A DNA stretch of 64,000 bases from Anaeromicropila herbilytica (GCF_016591975.1 NZ_AP024169.1:77001-141000); one strand, 5' to 3'. Positions 8,192 to 17,981 are shown, counted from the stretch's first letter. Notes: generated from the sequence alone by a model not told the origin. Numbers and translations are program-made.

Positions 8192-9950
8192 AAGAAAAAC
8201 AAAAATGCAAAAAGAAACACTATTTCGGTTGTTGCATTATATAAAACCATATTCACCTTTTTTTATGGGCTCCATGTTATGCGCAGTTGTATCTGTAGTG
8301 GCGCAATTGTATGTACCGATTCAAATAGGAAAAGCAATTGATAAAATGATTACAAAAGGAAATGTTGATTTTTCTTCAATATATGATATCTGTAAAGTAA
8401 TTATCATAGCAACCATTATAACTGCAATATCACAATGGATCTTTGGAATATTCAATAATCGAATCACCTATTCCGTTACAAGAGACTTAAGAAATGATGC
8501 TATTGCAAAAATAGAAGAACTGCCACTGAGTTATCTGGATGGTCATTCCACAGGAGATCTCGTAAGCCGTATGATTGCGGATGTAGATCAATTGGCAGAT
8601 GGACTTCTGATGGGATTCACACAATTCTTTACAGGAATTCTAACAATCATTGGAACATTTTGTTGCATGCTTTATGTTAATGTAGTAATTTCACTTGTTG
8701 TCTTACTGGTAACTCCGCTTAGTTTACTTGTTGCATCATTTATTGCAAAACATTCTTACAAAAACTTTAAGTTACAGACCGAAGTAAGAGGAGAACAGAC
8801 AGCTTTTATTAATGAACATGTTGAAGGTAAAAAGGTCATACAAGCTTTTGGAAAAGAAGAAAAATCAGTTAGAGAATTTGATGAAATTAATTCACGTTTA
8901 CAAAAAGTATCTTTAAAAGCACTTTTTTTTAGTTCCATAACCAATCCAGCCACCAGATTCGTAAATAGTATTGTATATGCAGGAGTAGGCCTGGTGGGAG
9001 CACTTAGTGCAGTAGCTGGAGGAATTACAATTGGTCAGGTGTCTTGTTTTCTAAACTATGCCAATCAATACACGAAACCTTTTAATGAAATATCAGGTGT
9101 TGTGACTGAATTACAAAATGCATTTGCATGTGCAGCGAGAGTAATTGCCTTCCTTGATGAGCCTTCCCAGACTCCAGACCTTATAAATGCAATGGAGCTT
9201 AAAAATAGTGAAGTAAATGGATGCATCGAACTGAAAGATATTTCCTTTGGCTATACCAAAGAATATAAACTTATGGAACATATTAATTTATCAGTAAAAT
9301 CAGGTGAAAAGGTAGCAATCGTAGGTCCAACGGGATGTGGAAAAACAACCTTAATTAATCTTTTAATGCGCTTTTATGACGTAGACAGTGGAAGAATAGA
9401 GGTATCAGGAGTTGATATTAAAGAATTAACAAGAAAGTCTCTAAGAAGTAGTTATGGAATGGTATTGCAAGAGACTTGGTTAAAGTCCGGGACTATATAT
9501 GAGAATATTGCCTTTGGTAAACCGAATGCTACGAAAGAAGAAGTGATAAATGCAGCCAAAGCAGCTCATGCACATTCTTTTATTATGAGAATGGAAAAAG
9601 GATATGATTCTGAAATTGTTGAAGATGGAGAGAATATATCGTTAGGGCAGAAACAATTGTTGTGTATTGCAAGAATTATGTTATGTCTTCCACCAATGCT
9701 GATCTTAGATGAAGCAACTTCTAGTATTGATACCCGTACCGAAATAATGATTCAGAATGCATTTACTAAAATGATGAATGGCAGAACCAGTTTTATTGTA
9801 GCCCATCGTCTATCAACAATTAAAGAAGCAGATGTCATTCTTGTAATGAAGGAAGGGCATATTATTGAACAAGGTACACATGAAAGTCTAATTGCAAATA
9901 GGGGATTTTATTATAACTTATATAATAGTCAGTTTGAAGGTATTGGTTGA
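8175..9950 (+). CDS. ABC exporter half-transporter with canonical Walker B (subunit 2)
   Basis: This is the 591-residue partner subunit. I place the start at ATG 8175, preceded by AAAGGGGG and overlapping the upstream gene, although the frame is open further upstream. Six membrane helices are followed by a nucleotide-binding domain with Walker A GPTGCGKTT near residue 386, Walker B LILDEATSS with the catalytic Glu, and the switch histidine in VAHRLST. Its signature is ISLGQKQ rather than LSGGQ. The defects mirror those of subunit 1, so one composite ATPase site is intact and one is degenerate, as expected of an asymmetric heterodimer. Subunit 2 is the member supplying the working Walker B. 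Confidence 0.93.
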   Translation: MGSRNKRKTKMQKETLFRLLHYIKPYSPFFMGSMLCAVVSVVAQLYVPIQIGKAIDKMITKGNVDFSSIYDICKVIIIATIITAISQWIFGIFNNRITYSVTRDLRNDAIAKIEELPLSYLDGHSTGDLVSRMIADVDQLADGLLMGFTQFFTGILTIIGTFCCMLYVNVVISLVVLLVTPLSLLVASFIAKHSYKNFKLQTEVRGEQTAFINEHVEGKKVIQAFGKEEKSVREFDEINSRLQKVSLKALFFSSITNPATRFVNSIVYAGVGLVGALSAVAGGITIGQVSCFLNYANQYTKPFNEISGVVTELQNAFACAARVIAFLDEPSQTPDLINAMELKNSEVNGCIELKDISFGYTKEYKLMEHINLSVKSGEKVAIVGPTGCGKTTLINLLMRFYDVDSGRIEVSGVDIKELTRKSLRSSYGMVLQETWLKSGTIYENIAFGKPNATKEEVINAAKAAHAHSFIMRMEKGYDSEIVEDGENISLGQKQLLCIARIMLCLPPMLILDEATSSIDTRTEIMIQNAFTKMMNGRTSFIVAHRLSTIKEADVILVMKEGHIIEQGTHESLIANRGFYYNLYNSQFEGIG

Positions 9951-9988
9951 CGACAGATTTGGAGCACTTTGACAGATTGGAGATTATA

Positions 9989-11047
9989 ATGAATGGAAAA
10001 AAGGCAAAGAGAAGAAAAAGAAGATTAAGAAAAATAGGAATGGTTCTATTAATAATAGGAGTTATATGTGGAGGAATTGTTGGGACCAAAGCAGGAAGAA
10101 AAATAATATATAAATTGGCAGCACATCATATTCACAATGTCCTGAACAATGAAGCAACACAAAAAAAGCAAGGAAAGATGGACAACGCCAATACAGGAGA
10201 AGATATTTTTGATGATAAGGAACCTATATTGAATTATCTTATTTTTGGAATTGAGGAGATTGCAGGAGACCGTAATACAGATTCCATGCTTATTGCATCT
10301 GTCAATTGGAAGGAAGGTAACATTAAGATTACTTCCTTAATGAGAGATACTTATGTAGAGATACCAGGGTATAGAAGCAATAAATTGAATGCTGCCTATG
10401 CAGATGGCGGAACGCAAAAATTAATTGATACAGTGGAACAAAATTATAAAATACATATCAATGGATATGCTTATGTTAATTTTGAAAACTTTGAAAAGGT
10501 GATTGATTTAGTTGGAGGTGTTCCAATAGATCTTACCAAAGAAGAAGCATATTATCTGGATACCAAGAATTATATCTCAGAACATAAGAATAGAACTGTT
10601 TCGGAAGGAAGAAATCTACTAAATGGAAATCAGGCATTAGGTTATTGTAGAATTCGTCATGTAAATACTATTACAAATACTCATGATGATTATGGAAGAA
10701 CAGAAAGACAGAGAAGGGTATTAAGTGCTATTTTTGATAAATGCAAGGATAAAAATCCAATTGATTTGATCTCTATTATGGATAAAAGTTTAGAGTATGT
10801 AAACACAGATGTATCAGAAAAAGAAATTGAATACATTTTAGAGGCACTAGTAGAAAAGCATCAAGACAAAATGGAAAGTTATCGTATTCCAGTAGACGGA
10901 TTGTTCCAGGATCCAAGAAGATATGAAGGAATTACATATCCGCTTATTCTTGATTGGAATCAAAATATCTTAAAGCTATATCAATTTATATATGGTGATA
11001 CACTAGAAGAGGCACAGAAAAGACTCAGTACATGGAGTGAGAAGTAA
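9989..11047 (+). CDS. LytR-CpsA-Psr (LCP) family wall-polymer ligase
   Basis: LCP enzymes attach teichoic acids or other anionic polymers to peptidoglycan on the outer face of the membrane. The protein has a very basic cytoplasmic N-terminus (KKAKRRKRRLRK), one membrane helix near residues 14-35, then the LCP core: GDRNTDSMLIASV, SLMRDTYVEIPGY, KLNAAYADGG and the later YCRIRHV region with conserved arginines. I prefer ATG 9989, with GGAG at 9979-9982, over a TTG start at 9947 that overlaps the ABC gene. This gives 352 residues. It follows the exporter closely and is probably co-transcribed. Confidence 0.93.
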   Translation: MNGKKAKRRKRRLRKIGMVLLIIGVICGGIVGTKAGRKIIYKLAAHHIHNVLNNEATQKKQGKMDNANTGEDIFDDKEPILNYLIFGIEEIAGDRNTDSMLIASVNWKEGNIKITSLMRDTYVEIPGYRSNKLNAAYADGGTQKLIDTVEQNYKIHINGYAYVNFENFEKVIDLVGGVPIDLTKEEAYYLDTKNYISEHKNRTVSEGRNLLNGNQALGYCRIRHVNTITNTHDDYGRTERQRRVLSAIFDKCKDKNPIDLISIMDKSLEYVNTDVSEKEIEYILEALVEKHQDKMESYRIPVDGLFQDPRRYEGITYPLILDWNQNILKLYQFIYGDTLEEAQKRLSTWSEK

Positions 11048-11116
11048 AAAAGATATATAAGGAAAATTATATTAATAAAATAATAATGTGTGAATTTGGA
11101 GGAGAAATATTTATAT

Positions 11117-12415
11117 ATGTATATACTATTTAGTATTGTAACTGTATTACTACTAGTTTTTATGAATGCCTTTTTCGTTGCAGTCGAGTTTGCTATGGTC
11201 AAGGTAAGGAAGTCAAGAATTGAAACATTAGTGCTAGAAGGTAATCGAAGCGCAAAGAATACATTAAAGGTTGTTAATGATTTAAATTCTTACTTGTCAG
11301 CTTGTCAGTTAGGAATCACTTTAGCATCTTTAGGTTTAGGCTGGGTAGGAGAACCTACGGTTGCGGCTATATTAAAGCCATTATTTCAATTATTTGATAT
11401 ACCGGAAAGTGTTGTACATTCCATTTCTTTTGTACTGGGATTTGCAATTGTTACAGGGTTTCATATCGTGCTTGGTGAACTTGTTCCAAAGTCATTAGCA
11501 ATTATAAGTGCTGAAAGAATATCTCTCTATACGGCATTACCGCTTATTATATTTTATAAAATTACTTATCCAGTTATGTGGGCTTTTAATCATAGTACGA
11601 ATTTAATACTTAAAGTATTTGGCATTAATCAAGTAAATGAACACGAAGAAGCACATACGGATGAAGAAATTAAGTTATTGGCGGAGGAAAGCTATAGGCA
11701 TGGCTTAATTGACCAAACGGAATTAACATTTGTAGATAATATTTTTGATTTTTCGGAGAAAACGGCTAAAGATATTATGATACCACGAACAGATATGTCT
11801 TGTGTATTTTATGAAGATTCCTTTGAAGAGATTATAAAATATGTTGAAAGTGAAGAGTTAACGAGGTATCCAATCTGTAAAGATAGTAAAGATAATATTA
11901 TTGGTTTTATACATATTAAAGATTTATTTAAATTAAGATATAAAGAAGCAAATCAAAAAATTAGTGAAATTATACGTGATATTAAGTTTGTTCCGGAAGC
12001 TATGCCAATCAGTGAATTGTTAATGGTATTTAAGAAAGAAAAAGCTCAGATGGCTATTATCATTGATGAATATGGAGGAACCTCAGGATTAGTAACGATT
12101 GAAGACATTTTGGAGGAAATAGTTGGAGATATTCAAGATGAATTCGATGAAGGTATTGATATATATAAGACAGACGAGAATGAGTATATTGTTGAAGGTA
12201 TAGTTTCTATCAATGATATCAATGATTTACTAGACATTTATATAGAAACCGAGAATATTGATACCATTGGAGGTTGGATGTATTCACAGTTAAAATCTTA
12301 TCCACAAGTGAATGATAAAATAACATATGATAATTATGAATTCACTATTTTAAAATGCGATAGAAAAAGAATTAGAAGTCTACTAATAAAAAAGATATCT
12401 GAGAACAAGGAATGA
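11117..12415 (+). CDS. CNNM/CorC-type (HlyC/CorC family) membrane protein with CBS pair
   Basis: The 432-residue protein has an N-terminal DUF21 domain of four membrane segments (to about residue 185), a CBS domain pair (DIMIPRTDMSC region onward, then the IIDEYGGTSGLVTIEDI segment) and a C-terminal CorC_HlyC domain ending near the stop. Such proteins are now viewed as magnesium or cobalt transport or homeostasis factors rather than true haemolysins. The start is ATG 11117, 12 bases after GGAGGAG (11098-11104). A GTG at 11090 is in frame but would place that ribosome binding site inside the gene. It lies 69 bases after the LCP gene. Confidence 0.92.
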   Translation: MYILFSIVTVLLLVFMNAFFVAVEFAMVKVRKSRIETLVLEGNRSAKNTLKVVNDLNSYLSACQLGITLASLGLGWVGEPTVAAILKPLFQLFDIPESVVHSISFVLGFAIVTGFHIVLGELVPKSLAIISAERISLYTALPLIIFYKITYPVMWAFNHSTNLILKVFGINQVNEHEEAHTDEEIKLLAEESYRHGLIDQTELTFVDNIFDFSEKTAKDIMIPRTDMSCVFYEDSFEEIIKYVESEELTRYPICKDSKDNIIGFIHIKDLFKLRYKEANQKISEIIRDIKFVPEAMPISELLMVFKKEKAQMAIIIDEYGGTSGLVTIEDILEEIVGDIQDEFDEGIDIYKTDENEYIVEGIVSINDINDLLDIYIETENIDTIGGWMYSQLKSYPQVNDKITYDNYEFTILKCDRKRIRSLLIKKISENKE

Positions 12416-12482
12416 GTCTACTTTTCGCTTTAATGGATATATTTATAGTAATATAATTTATGGAGTAATAAACGGACATTCA

Positions 12483-13508
12483 ATGAATAGAAAGATAAAA
12501 TTATTACAAGAAAAAAAGAGAATTGGAATATACCTTATACTTGCATTATTAATAATACTGCTAATGATATTATGGATACACCACAATAAAAATGATTCCA
12601 AGGCTACTATCAGAGTCATGGGAGGAAGATATTTTATTCAGTCAGAATCTGTAGAGCAAAAGAATGCAGAGGAAAGCGATCCTTTATTAGAAGATACAGA
12701 TGTTGAAAAGTATGTAAGACCCTCCAATTTACCAGTATTGAATAATAAAGAATTACCTTCAGGGTTTTTAAGAGATAATTTTGGAAAAGAGTATTCTGAA
12801 ATCATTATGCCAGAGGAGTTATTTGACACTACAGAAGATACCATTCTTAGCTATTATAGTATTCTTAGAGAAGCTGCGAATCCAGTAGAGGATAAAAGTG
12901 CTGGTTGTGGAACGATTGGAAATGCAACACTACCTTATCCAGTGGCATATAATTTTCTATCCAAAGAATATCAAAAGCAATTACCATACAAAGAATATTT
13001 AAAAACTTTTGAGAATATTCTTCATCTAAGTGTTGTGAAATACAGAAGAATTCCTATATATGAAGCACCTGCCAATACCGTAAGATATTTTGTGGAATTT
13101 GAGACAATTGAAGGAACGGATAAAGGGAGCGGTAGTTTTTCTTATTATTATGCCTATGTGGATGTCATAAAAGAGGGAACAGGATATAAAATCTCCAATG
13201 TTGATATTTATGGAGAAAATTATCTGTGTGCGCCAATGCATGGATGGGCTTATGATGCTGAATACGTTGTTCAAATAGAATATGGGAATTGGTGTTCACT
13301 TGTTAAGGAACTATATCCGACCGATCAGTCAGGATATGTTAAGAGAATCTATTTTAGTGGGACAGATGGTAAGGACTATCAATTTGTATTCTTTCAGTTA
13401 ACCAATGATACCGATGTATTAATTGCACAATATAGAAGAACGGATGAGGACCATTGGGAACTTATTAAAATAGATCCAAATAAGTGTCTGAAGGACTCGT
13501 CATTATAA
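12483..13508 (+). CDS. Unknown membrane-anchored extracytoplasmic protein
   Basis: I do not recognise this family. The 341-residue product has a basic N-terminus, one strongly hydrophobic helix at about residues 16-31 (YLILALLIILLMILWI), and then a soluble region predicted outside the membrane. That region has a Ser/Glu-rich linker to about residue 100 and a compact C-terminal part rich in Tyr and Phe. There is no lipobox. The region around residues 120-260 resembles the mixed alpha/beta pattern of NTF2-like extracellular domains, but no motif proves it. No strong ribosome binding site precedes the ATG. It sits in the LCP/CNNM neighbourhood, so an envelope role is plausible. Confidence 0.75.
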   Translation: MNRKIKLLQEKKRIGIYLILALLIILLMILWIHHNKNDSKATIRVMGGRYFIQSESVEQKNAEESDPLLEDTDVEKYVRPSNLPVLNNKELPSGFLRDNFGKEYSEIIMPEELFDTTEDTILSYYSILREAANPVEDKSAGCGTIGNATLPYPVAYNFLSKEYQKQLPYKEYLKTFENILHLSVVKYRRIPIYEAPANTVRYFVEFETIEGTDKGSGSFSYYYAYVDVIKEGTGYKISNVDIYGENYLCAPMHGWAYDAEYVVQIEYGNWCSLVKELYPTDQSGYVKRIYFSGTDGKDYQFVFFQLTNDTDVLIAQYRRTDEDHWELIKIDPNKCLKDSSL

Positions 13509-13637
13509 TCAAAAACAGTTCAAATATTTCTGTCATATTCACTGAATTCCACCTACATAAAATAGGTCACCTCGTCATAAGATTATGAAGAGACATCTAT
13601 ATTCTGGGTGAATTATTATGGTTAGGAGGGCTTAACA

Positions 13638-14636
13638 GTGAATGACAGAAATGATGAAGTGTTAGAACAGTATGACATAAAAATATGTAATACTTACCGA
13701 GCGAGAGGGTCTTACATTTTAGAAACTAATCGGGGAATAAAACTGTATAAAACTTTTGAAGGTTCAAAAAACAGAATTGAATTTGAGAATAAAGTAAAAG
13801 AACACATTTTTATGCAAGGGTACTCAAATATTGACCTATTTGTTAGAAATAAAAATGGGGAATTGGTTACAGAGGATACTCAAGGAAATAAATATATTCT
13901 AAAAAACTGGTTTCTTGGTGAAGAATGTAATTTAAGAAGTTCAGGAGATATCTTATTAGCGGCTGCAAACCTTGCCCAGATACATAATCTGATGTCAAAT
14001 GTTTCCTTAACTCCAGAAGAGAAGAAGTACAATCGTTTTTATTATCTTCCTGATTTATATGATAAACATAATCGAGAGCTCAAACGAGTTAGAGCATATA
14101 TTCGAGAAAAGACGCAAAAGAATGAGTTTGAAACCTGCTATTTAAGCTGTTATCAAGAATTTTATGAACAAGGATTGAAAGCAATCGGACTATTACAAGC
14201 TTCTAATTTTGAACAACTATTAGAAGCTTCTACTAACAGTACACAAATATGCCATGGTAACTATACCTATCATAATATTCTTATGATGAAAAATGGTGTT
14301 GCTACGACAAATTTTGATAAAGTATGTTTGGGTGTTCAAATGCTAGATCTATATCTCTTTATTCGTAAGGTAATGGAGAAAAACGATTGGACAATTGAAT
14401 TAGGAGAAATGATTATTAAAGAATATCAAAAGAATAAGCCTCTTAGTGAGGAAGATTTTAAAATGTTATATATTCTTCTCCTATACCCAGAAAAGTTCTG
14501 GAAGATTACGAACTATTATTTTAATGGTAAGAAATCATGGATACCACAAAAGAATATCCAGAAACTTATTAGCATTCAACAACAGAATGCAGTTAAGAAT
14601 GAATTCCTAGACTGGTTAAACGAAAAGTTTCTGTAA
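13638..14636 (+). CDS. CotS-like spore coat protein (kinase-like fold)
   Basis: The 332-residue protein starts at GTG 13638 after AGGAGGG (13624-13630). Its N-terminal lobe (GSYILETNRGIKLYKTFEG, then a YILKNWFLGEECN-type segment) and central ICHGNYTYHNILM motif are those of the CotS/YutH spore coat family. These are related to aminoglycoside phosphotransferases and choline kinases. The catalytic-loop Asp of active kinases (HGDxxxxN) is replaced here by Asn (HGNYTYHN), so enzymatic activity is uncertain. CotS-type proteins coat the forespore in endospore formers. No adjacent sporulation gene is present, and the gene appears to be monocistronic. Confidence 0.85.
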   Translation: MNDRNDEVLEQYDIKICNTYRARGSYILETNRGIKLYKTFEGSKNRIEFENKVKEHIFMQGYSNIDLFVRNKNGELVTEDTQGNKYILKNWFLGEECNLRSSGDILLAAANLAQIHNLMSNVSLTPEEKKYNRFYYLPDLYDKHNRELKRVRAYIREKTQKNEFETCYLSCYQEFYEQGLKAIGLLQASNFEQLLEASTNSTQICHGNYTYHNILMMKNGVATTNFDKVCLGVQMLDLYLFIRKVMEKNDWTIELGEMIIKEYQKNKPLSEEDFKMLYILLLYPEKFWKITNYYFNGKKSWIPQKNIQKLISIQQQNAVKNEFLDWLNEKFL

Positions 14637-14670
14637 GTGGAGTGACAGATATTAGCGTGGTATATAAGAA

Positions 14671-14713
14671 CAAGGGCTAATCACATGTGATGTTGCATGA
14701 TGGTTAGCCCTTG
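14671..14713 (+). terminator. Hairpin downstream of the CotS-like gene
   Basis: CAAGGGCTAA (14671-14680) pairs perfectly with TTAGCCCTTG (14704-14713). The following U content is poor, so it may act as a transcript-end stabiliser as much as a terminator. Confidence 0.55.
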
Positions 14714-14750
14714 TTATGTATAATAGCACTCAGTAAACTAAATAAAGATA

Positions 14751-14780
14751 TGGAACCTTGTATCATTATAAAAGGTTCCA
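14751..14780 (-). terminator. Terminator of the HAD gene
   Basis: TGGAACCTT (14751-14759) pairs with AAGGTTCCA (14772-14780). Read on the minus strand it is followed by a T-rich stretch, placing it 16 bases after the HAD stop codon. Confidence 0.6.
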
Positions 14781-14795
14781 AAGTTTCTGTTTATA

Positions 14796-15404
14796 TTACA
14801 TAACAGGAACTTCAAGAGCGTTTAGTTTTTCCTTCATATCTTCTAAAGTACTAAAATGAATTGTATGAATTCCTATTTTATTGGCAGCTTCAACATTCTC
14901 CAATTTATCATCAATAAATACTGTTTCAGTTGGTGCAAGATCATATTGATTTAATAAAGTATGATAAATTTCAGCTTGAGGCTTGATTTGCTTTACTTCA
15001 TAGGAGATGACTTTACCATCAATGAATGGAAAGAAGGAAAAGTTCTTCATAGCATATTGGAAGGGAGTCTTAGGATAATTGGATAATAGATATACTTTGT
15101 AACCAAGATCCTTTAAGGACTTAATGAGTGGTGCAGCGTAATCGTATTCAGTTACGATTCGTGTTATGTTATCAAAGAAGAGCTGAACTTCCTTCTCATA
15201 TTCTGGTGCATGAGAGATACATTCTCTTATGATATCTTCATCTTCTCTTACTCCACGGTCAAATTCATTCCAAATGGCATGTTTTACAGTCGCATTCGCC
15301 ACATGGTCACGAATCTCTTTCGTGAAATTTAGCTCTTCAAGGTACTCTTTCCAACGAAAATGTGTAAGTACATTACCAATGTCAAATACTATATTACGAA
15401 TCAT
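14796..15404 (-). CDS. HAD-superfamily hydrolase (subfamily IA, YihX-like)
   Basis: This is a 202-residue HAD phosphatase. Motif I is FDIGNVL, the form used by the YihX/haloacid-dehalogenase group with the nucleophile Asp and Gly in place of the second Asp. Motif II is LLSNYP, motif III the lysine in IKPQAEIY, and motif IV FIDDKLENVEAA. An alpha-helical cap lies between motifs I and II (residues 15-90). YihX removes phosphate from alpha-glucose-1-phosphate. The exact substrate here cannot be told from sequence, though a sugar phosphate is a reasonable guess given the phosphoglucomutase gene nearby. It is a single gene with its own hairpin at the end. Confidence 0.9.
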   Translation of the reverse strand: MIRNIVFDIGNVLTHFRWKEYLEELNFTKEIRDHVANATVKHAIWNEFDRGVREDEDIIRECISHAPEYEKEVQLFFDNITRIVTEYDYAAPLIKSLKDLGYKVYLLSNYPKTPFQYAMKNFSFFPFIDGKVISYEVKQIKPQAEIYHTLLNQYDLAPTETVFIDDKLENVEAANKIGIHTIHFSTLEDMKEKLNALEVPVM

Positions 15405-15626
15405 ATTTTTATTCCTTTCTATGTAAGGGTTTATAGGATCAGCAAACTATTTATTAATTATACGATACTAAGTTTCAAATCGCAATTAACATGTCAGCGT
15501 TCTGCCTTTTCATTTTCAATTGCTTCATGTATAATAAATGAATAGGGATATATGGGAGTATGATTTTTACATGGTTTAGAGAAAATATAGATAAAGTACG
15601 TCAAAAGAAGACAGATGGGAGACAGC

Positions 15627-17309
15627 ATGAAGAAAGAATACGAGGGCGTTACGTATGAACCTTCTTATCAAAGAAATCCGGATCAATTAAATCAAGAGGA
15701 TAATAAAGAGAAGAAGGATAAGAGAGAGAATAAGGGCAGAAGTAATACGAAGCAGGAACGAGCAAAGAAACAATTAAATTATAATTTAGAGACAAAAGAT
15801 ACTTTTTGGAACAGGAATAAATATTTTATATTACTTGCTGGAGTAGTAATAGCTTCGCTAATGATAGCCTTTGTTACATTTCAAAAGGTATATCAACAGA
15901 AGCAAGGAACAGAGAATGCGAATAATGCAGCTACTGCCACTGAAACTCCAACAGGGCGCTATAATACCAAAACGCAAGGTGTTGTAAAAGCAATTGATAA
16001 AGCAAAAAGTACTGTATTATTTTATGATATAAAAGAAGGTATGGATTATACGGTTAATTATGATCCAGCAACAAATGTGTTAAATAAGTATGATAAAGTA
16101 ATGATAATGGATCAGCTTCAAATTGGTGAGATTACCGATATTTATTATGATAATAATACGAATCGATTAGATAAGATTCAGGTATCAAAAGAAGCTTGGG
16201 AGTATAAAGGAGTTAAGAATCTAGTTGTTGATCAGACGAAGAAGCAGATGTCGATATCCAATGCTACTTATAAATATCAAGATAGCGTTGTGATAGCTAG
16301 TGAGAAAAATCTAATTAGTCTGATGGATCTAAATCAAAAAGATGAACTTATTGTGAAAGGCTATGACAAGCAAATCTACTCTGTTATTGTAGATAAGGGA
16401 CATGGATATATAAAATTAATCAATTATGAGGATTTTGTTGGTGGCACGGTAGAAGTTGGACATGATATTATCTTGCCAGTAGTAGAGAATATGTTAATCG
16501 TGGCAAGAGAAGGAGAGTATAAACTCACCATGAGCAATGGTAATTTTGTTGGTGCTAAGTCCATTACGGTTCTTAGAGATCAGGAAGTTACCGTAGACAT
16601 GGGAGATTTCGTGAAACCAGCAGAGAAGAAGTCAAGTGTTGACTTTAAGATAAGTCCAAATGGAGCAGATCTATATGTAGATGGAAAAGCAACCGATTAT
16701 GAGGAAGCGGTAAAATTAGATTATGGGGAACACCAGATTGAAGTCTCTTTAACTGGATATGATACGTATACCGGTAAAATAAATGTAGATTCTCCTAGTA
16801 CATCGGTAGCTGTCGATCTTGTTGAGTCAAAGACTGAAGATAACTCTAGTGATAAGAATAACAATTCAAGTAGCAGTACGAACAATACAAATAGCAATAC
16901 AAACAATACGAATACGAACAATAATTCAACCAGCACGAATAATAATTCGACAACTACAAATAATTCAAGTGATAATACTAATAATACAAGAAACAGTAGT
17001 AAAAATAGTACAACGGATTCGAGTAATAATACTTCATCAAATACGAGTAGCAATTCAAATTCAACAACGACTACGTCTGACAGTAAGGTGGATAGTAGCC
17101 ATACGGTAACAGTCCAAGGTCCAAGTGGTGCAGAAGTATATATAGATGGAACATTAAAGGGCACAGCTCCAGTTACTTTTATAAAGACAATTGGAACTCA
17201 CACGATTACAATCCGAAAGACAGGTTATAGTAATAAGAGTTATACAGTAGTTATATTAGATGATTCAGAGAATGTATTATTTAACTTTCCAGAGTTGACG
17301 GCGCAATAA
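15627..17309 (+). CDS. Membrane-anchored PEGA-domain protein with Ser/Asn/Thr linker
   Basis: The 560-residue product has a charged cytoplasmic N-terminus, one membrane helix near residues 65-85, an extracytoplasmic beta-rich region, a PEGA domain near 340-390 (SPNGADLYVDG, LTGYDTY), a long low-complexity Ser/Asn/Thr linker (about 16850-17090 in DNA) and a second PEGA domain at the C-terminus (GPSGAEVYIDG, KTGYSNKSYTV). PEGA domains are found on surface proteins, and the linker resembles those spanning the wall. I chose ATG 15627, with GGGAG five bases upstream, rather than 15615. The linker is built of near-repeated AAT/ACA/AGT codons and may vary in length between strains. Function unknown. 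Confidence 0.85.
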   Translation: MKKEYEGVTYEPSYQRNPDQLNQEDNKEKKDKRENKGRSNTKQERAKKQLNYNLETKDTFWNRNKYFILLAGVVIASLMIAFVTFQKVYQQKQGTENANNAATATETPTGRYNTKTQGVVKAIDKAKSTVLFYDIKEGMDYTVNYDPATNVLNKYDKVMIMDQLQIGEITDIYYDNNTNRLDKIQVSKEAWEYKGVKNLVVDQTKKQMSISNATYKYQDSVVIASEKNLISLMDLNQKDELIVKGYDKQIYSVIVDKGHGYIKLINYEDFVGGTVEVGHDIILPVVENMLIVAREGEYKLTMSNGNFVGAKSITVLRDQEVTVDMGDFVKPAEKKSSVDFKISPNGADLYVDGKATDYEEAVKLDYGEHQIEVSLTGYDTYTGKINVDSPSTSVAVDLVESKTEDNSSDKNNNSSSSTNNTNSNTNNTNTNNNSTSTNNNSTTTNNSSDNTNNTRNSSKNSTTDSSNNTSSNTSSNSNSTTTTSDSKVDSSHTVTVQGPSGAEVYIDGTLKGTAPVTFIKTIGTHTITIRKTGYSNKSYTVVILDDSENVLFNFPELTAQ

Positions 17310-17477
17310 TTGGATATTGGTAGAGGGTCAAAAGCCTAGTTTTTATAGATAGCGTTGACCTTTGGAAATTAAAGCTATATAATAATTCAAAATACAATAG
17401 AAGATATAGGTGATTGCAAGATTTCAATAAGTTCGCTTTTACTTAAAGCATTTACACAAAGAAAGGAGATTCATATC

Positions 17478-17849
17478 ATGATCACAATTAACACAGACAA
17501 AGCTCCAGCAGCAATAGGACCATATACACAAGCGAAAGAAGTAGGAGGATTCATCTTTACTTCAGGGCAGATTCCACTAGATCCAGCAAATGGTGAAGTA
17601 GTTGGCACTGAGATTAAAGCGCAAGCAGAACAAGCAATTAAGAACGTCGGAGAGATTCTTAAGGCAGCTAATTCAAGCTATGAGAAAGTGATTAAGACTA
17701 CATGTTTCTTAGCTAATATGGAGGATTTTGCAGCTTTTAACGAAGTATATGCAAAGTATTTTACCGAAAAACCAGCGCGTTCTTGTGTTGCAGTTAAGAC
17801 TCTACCAAAGGGAGTTCTAGTAGAAGTTGAAGTAATTGCAGAGAAGTAA
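17478..17849 (+). CDS. ridA: RidA family enamine/imine deaminase
   Basis: RidA hydrolyses reactive enamine and imine intermediates made by PLP enzymes such as threonine dehydratase, releasing ketoacid and ammonia. The 123-residue protein is the normal length and shows APAAIGPYTQA at the N-terminus, FTSGQIPLDP near residue 29, and the conserved PARSCVAVKTLPKG segment with the active-site Arg near residue 104, ending in VEVEVIA. Homotrimeric and cytoplasmic in the family. The ribosome binding site AAAGGAG precedes ATG by about a dozen bases. It appears to be monocistronic and ends before the hairpin terminator at 17982. Confidence 0.95.
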   Translation: MITINTDKAPAAIGPYTQAKEVGGFIFTSGQIPLDPANGEVVGTEIKAQAEQAIKNVGEILKAANSSYEKVIKTTCFLANMEDFAAFNEVYAKYFTEKPARSCVAVKTLPKGVLVEVEVIAEK

Positions 17850-17981
17850 ATCTAAGGAATATAATTACTGATAAAGGATTAAAAATAGATTTTTTACCAT
17901 TAAAAAGTATTTATTAATAAAAATAAATTGCTGTACTTTTTAACTAATTTTCATAGTTTGAATACAGCATATTAGACAAAG

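Noticed and set aside
16721..17164. A 147-residue minus-strand ORF opposite the PEGA gene.
   Set aside because: It is the antisense shadow of the low-complexity linker, composed of Leu/Val runs. No start signal.
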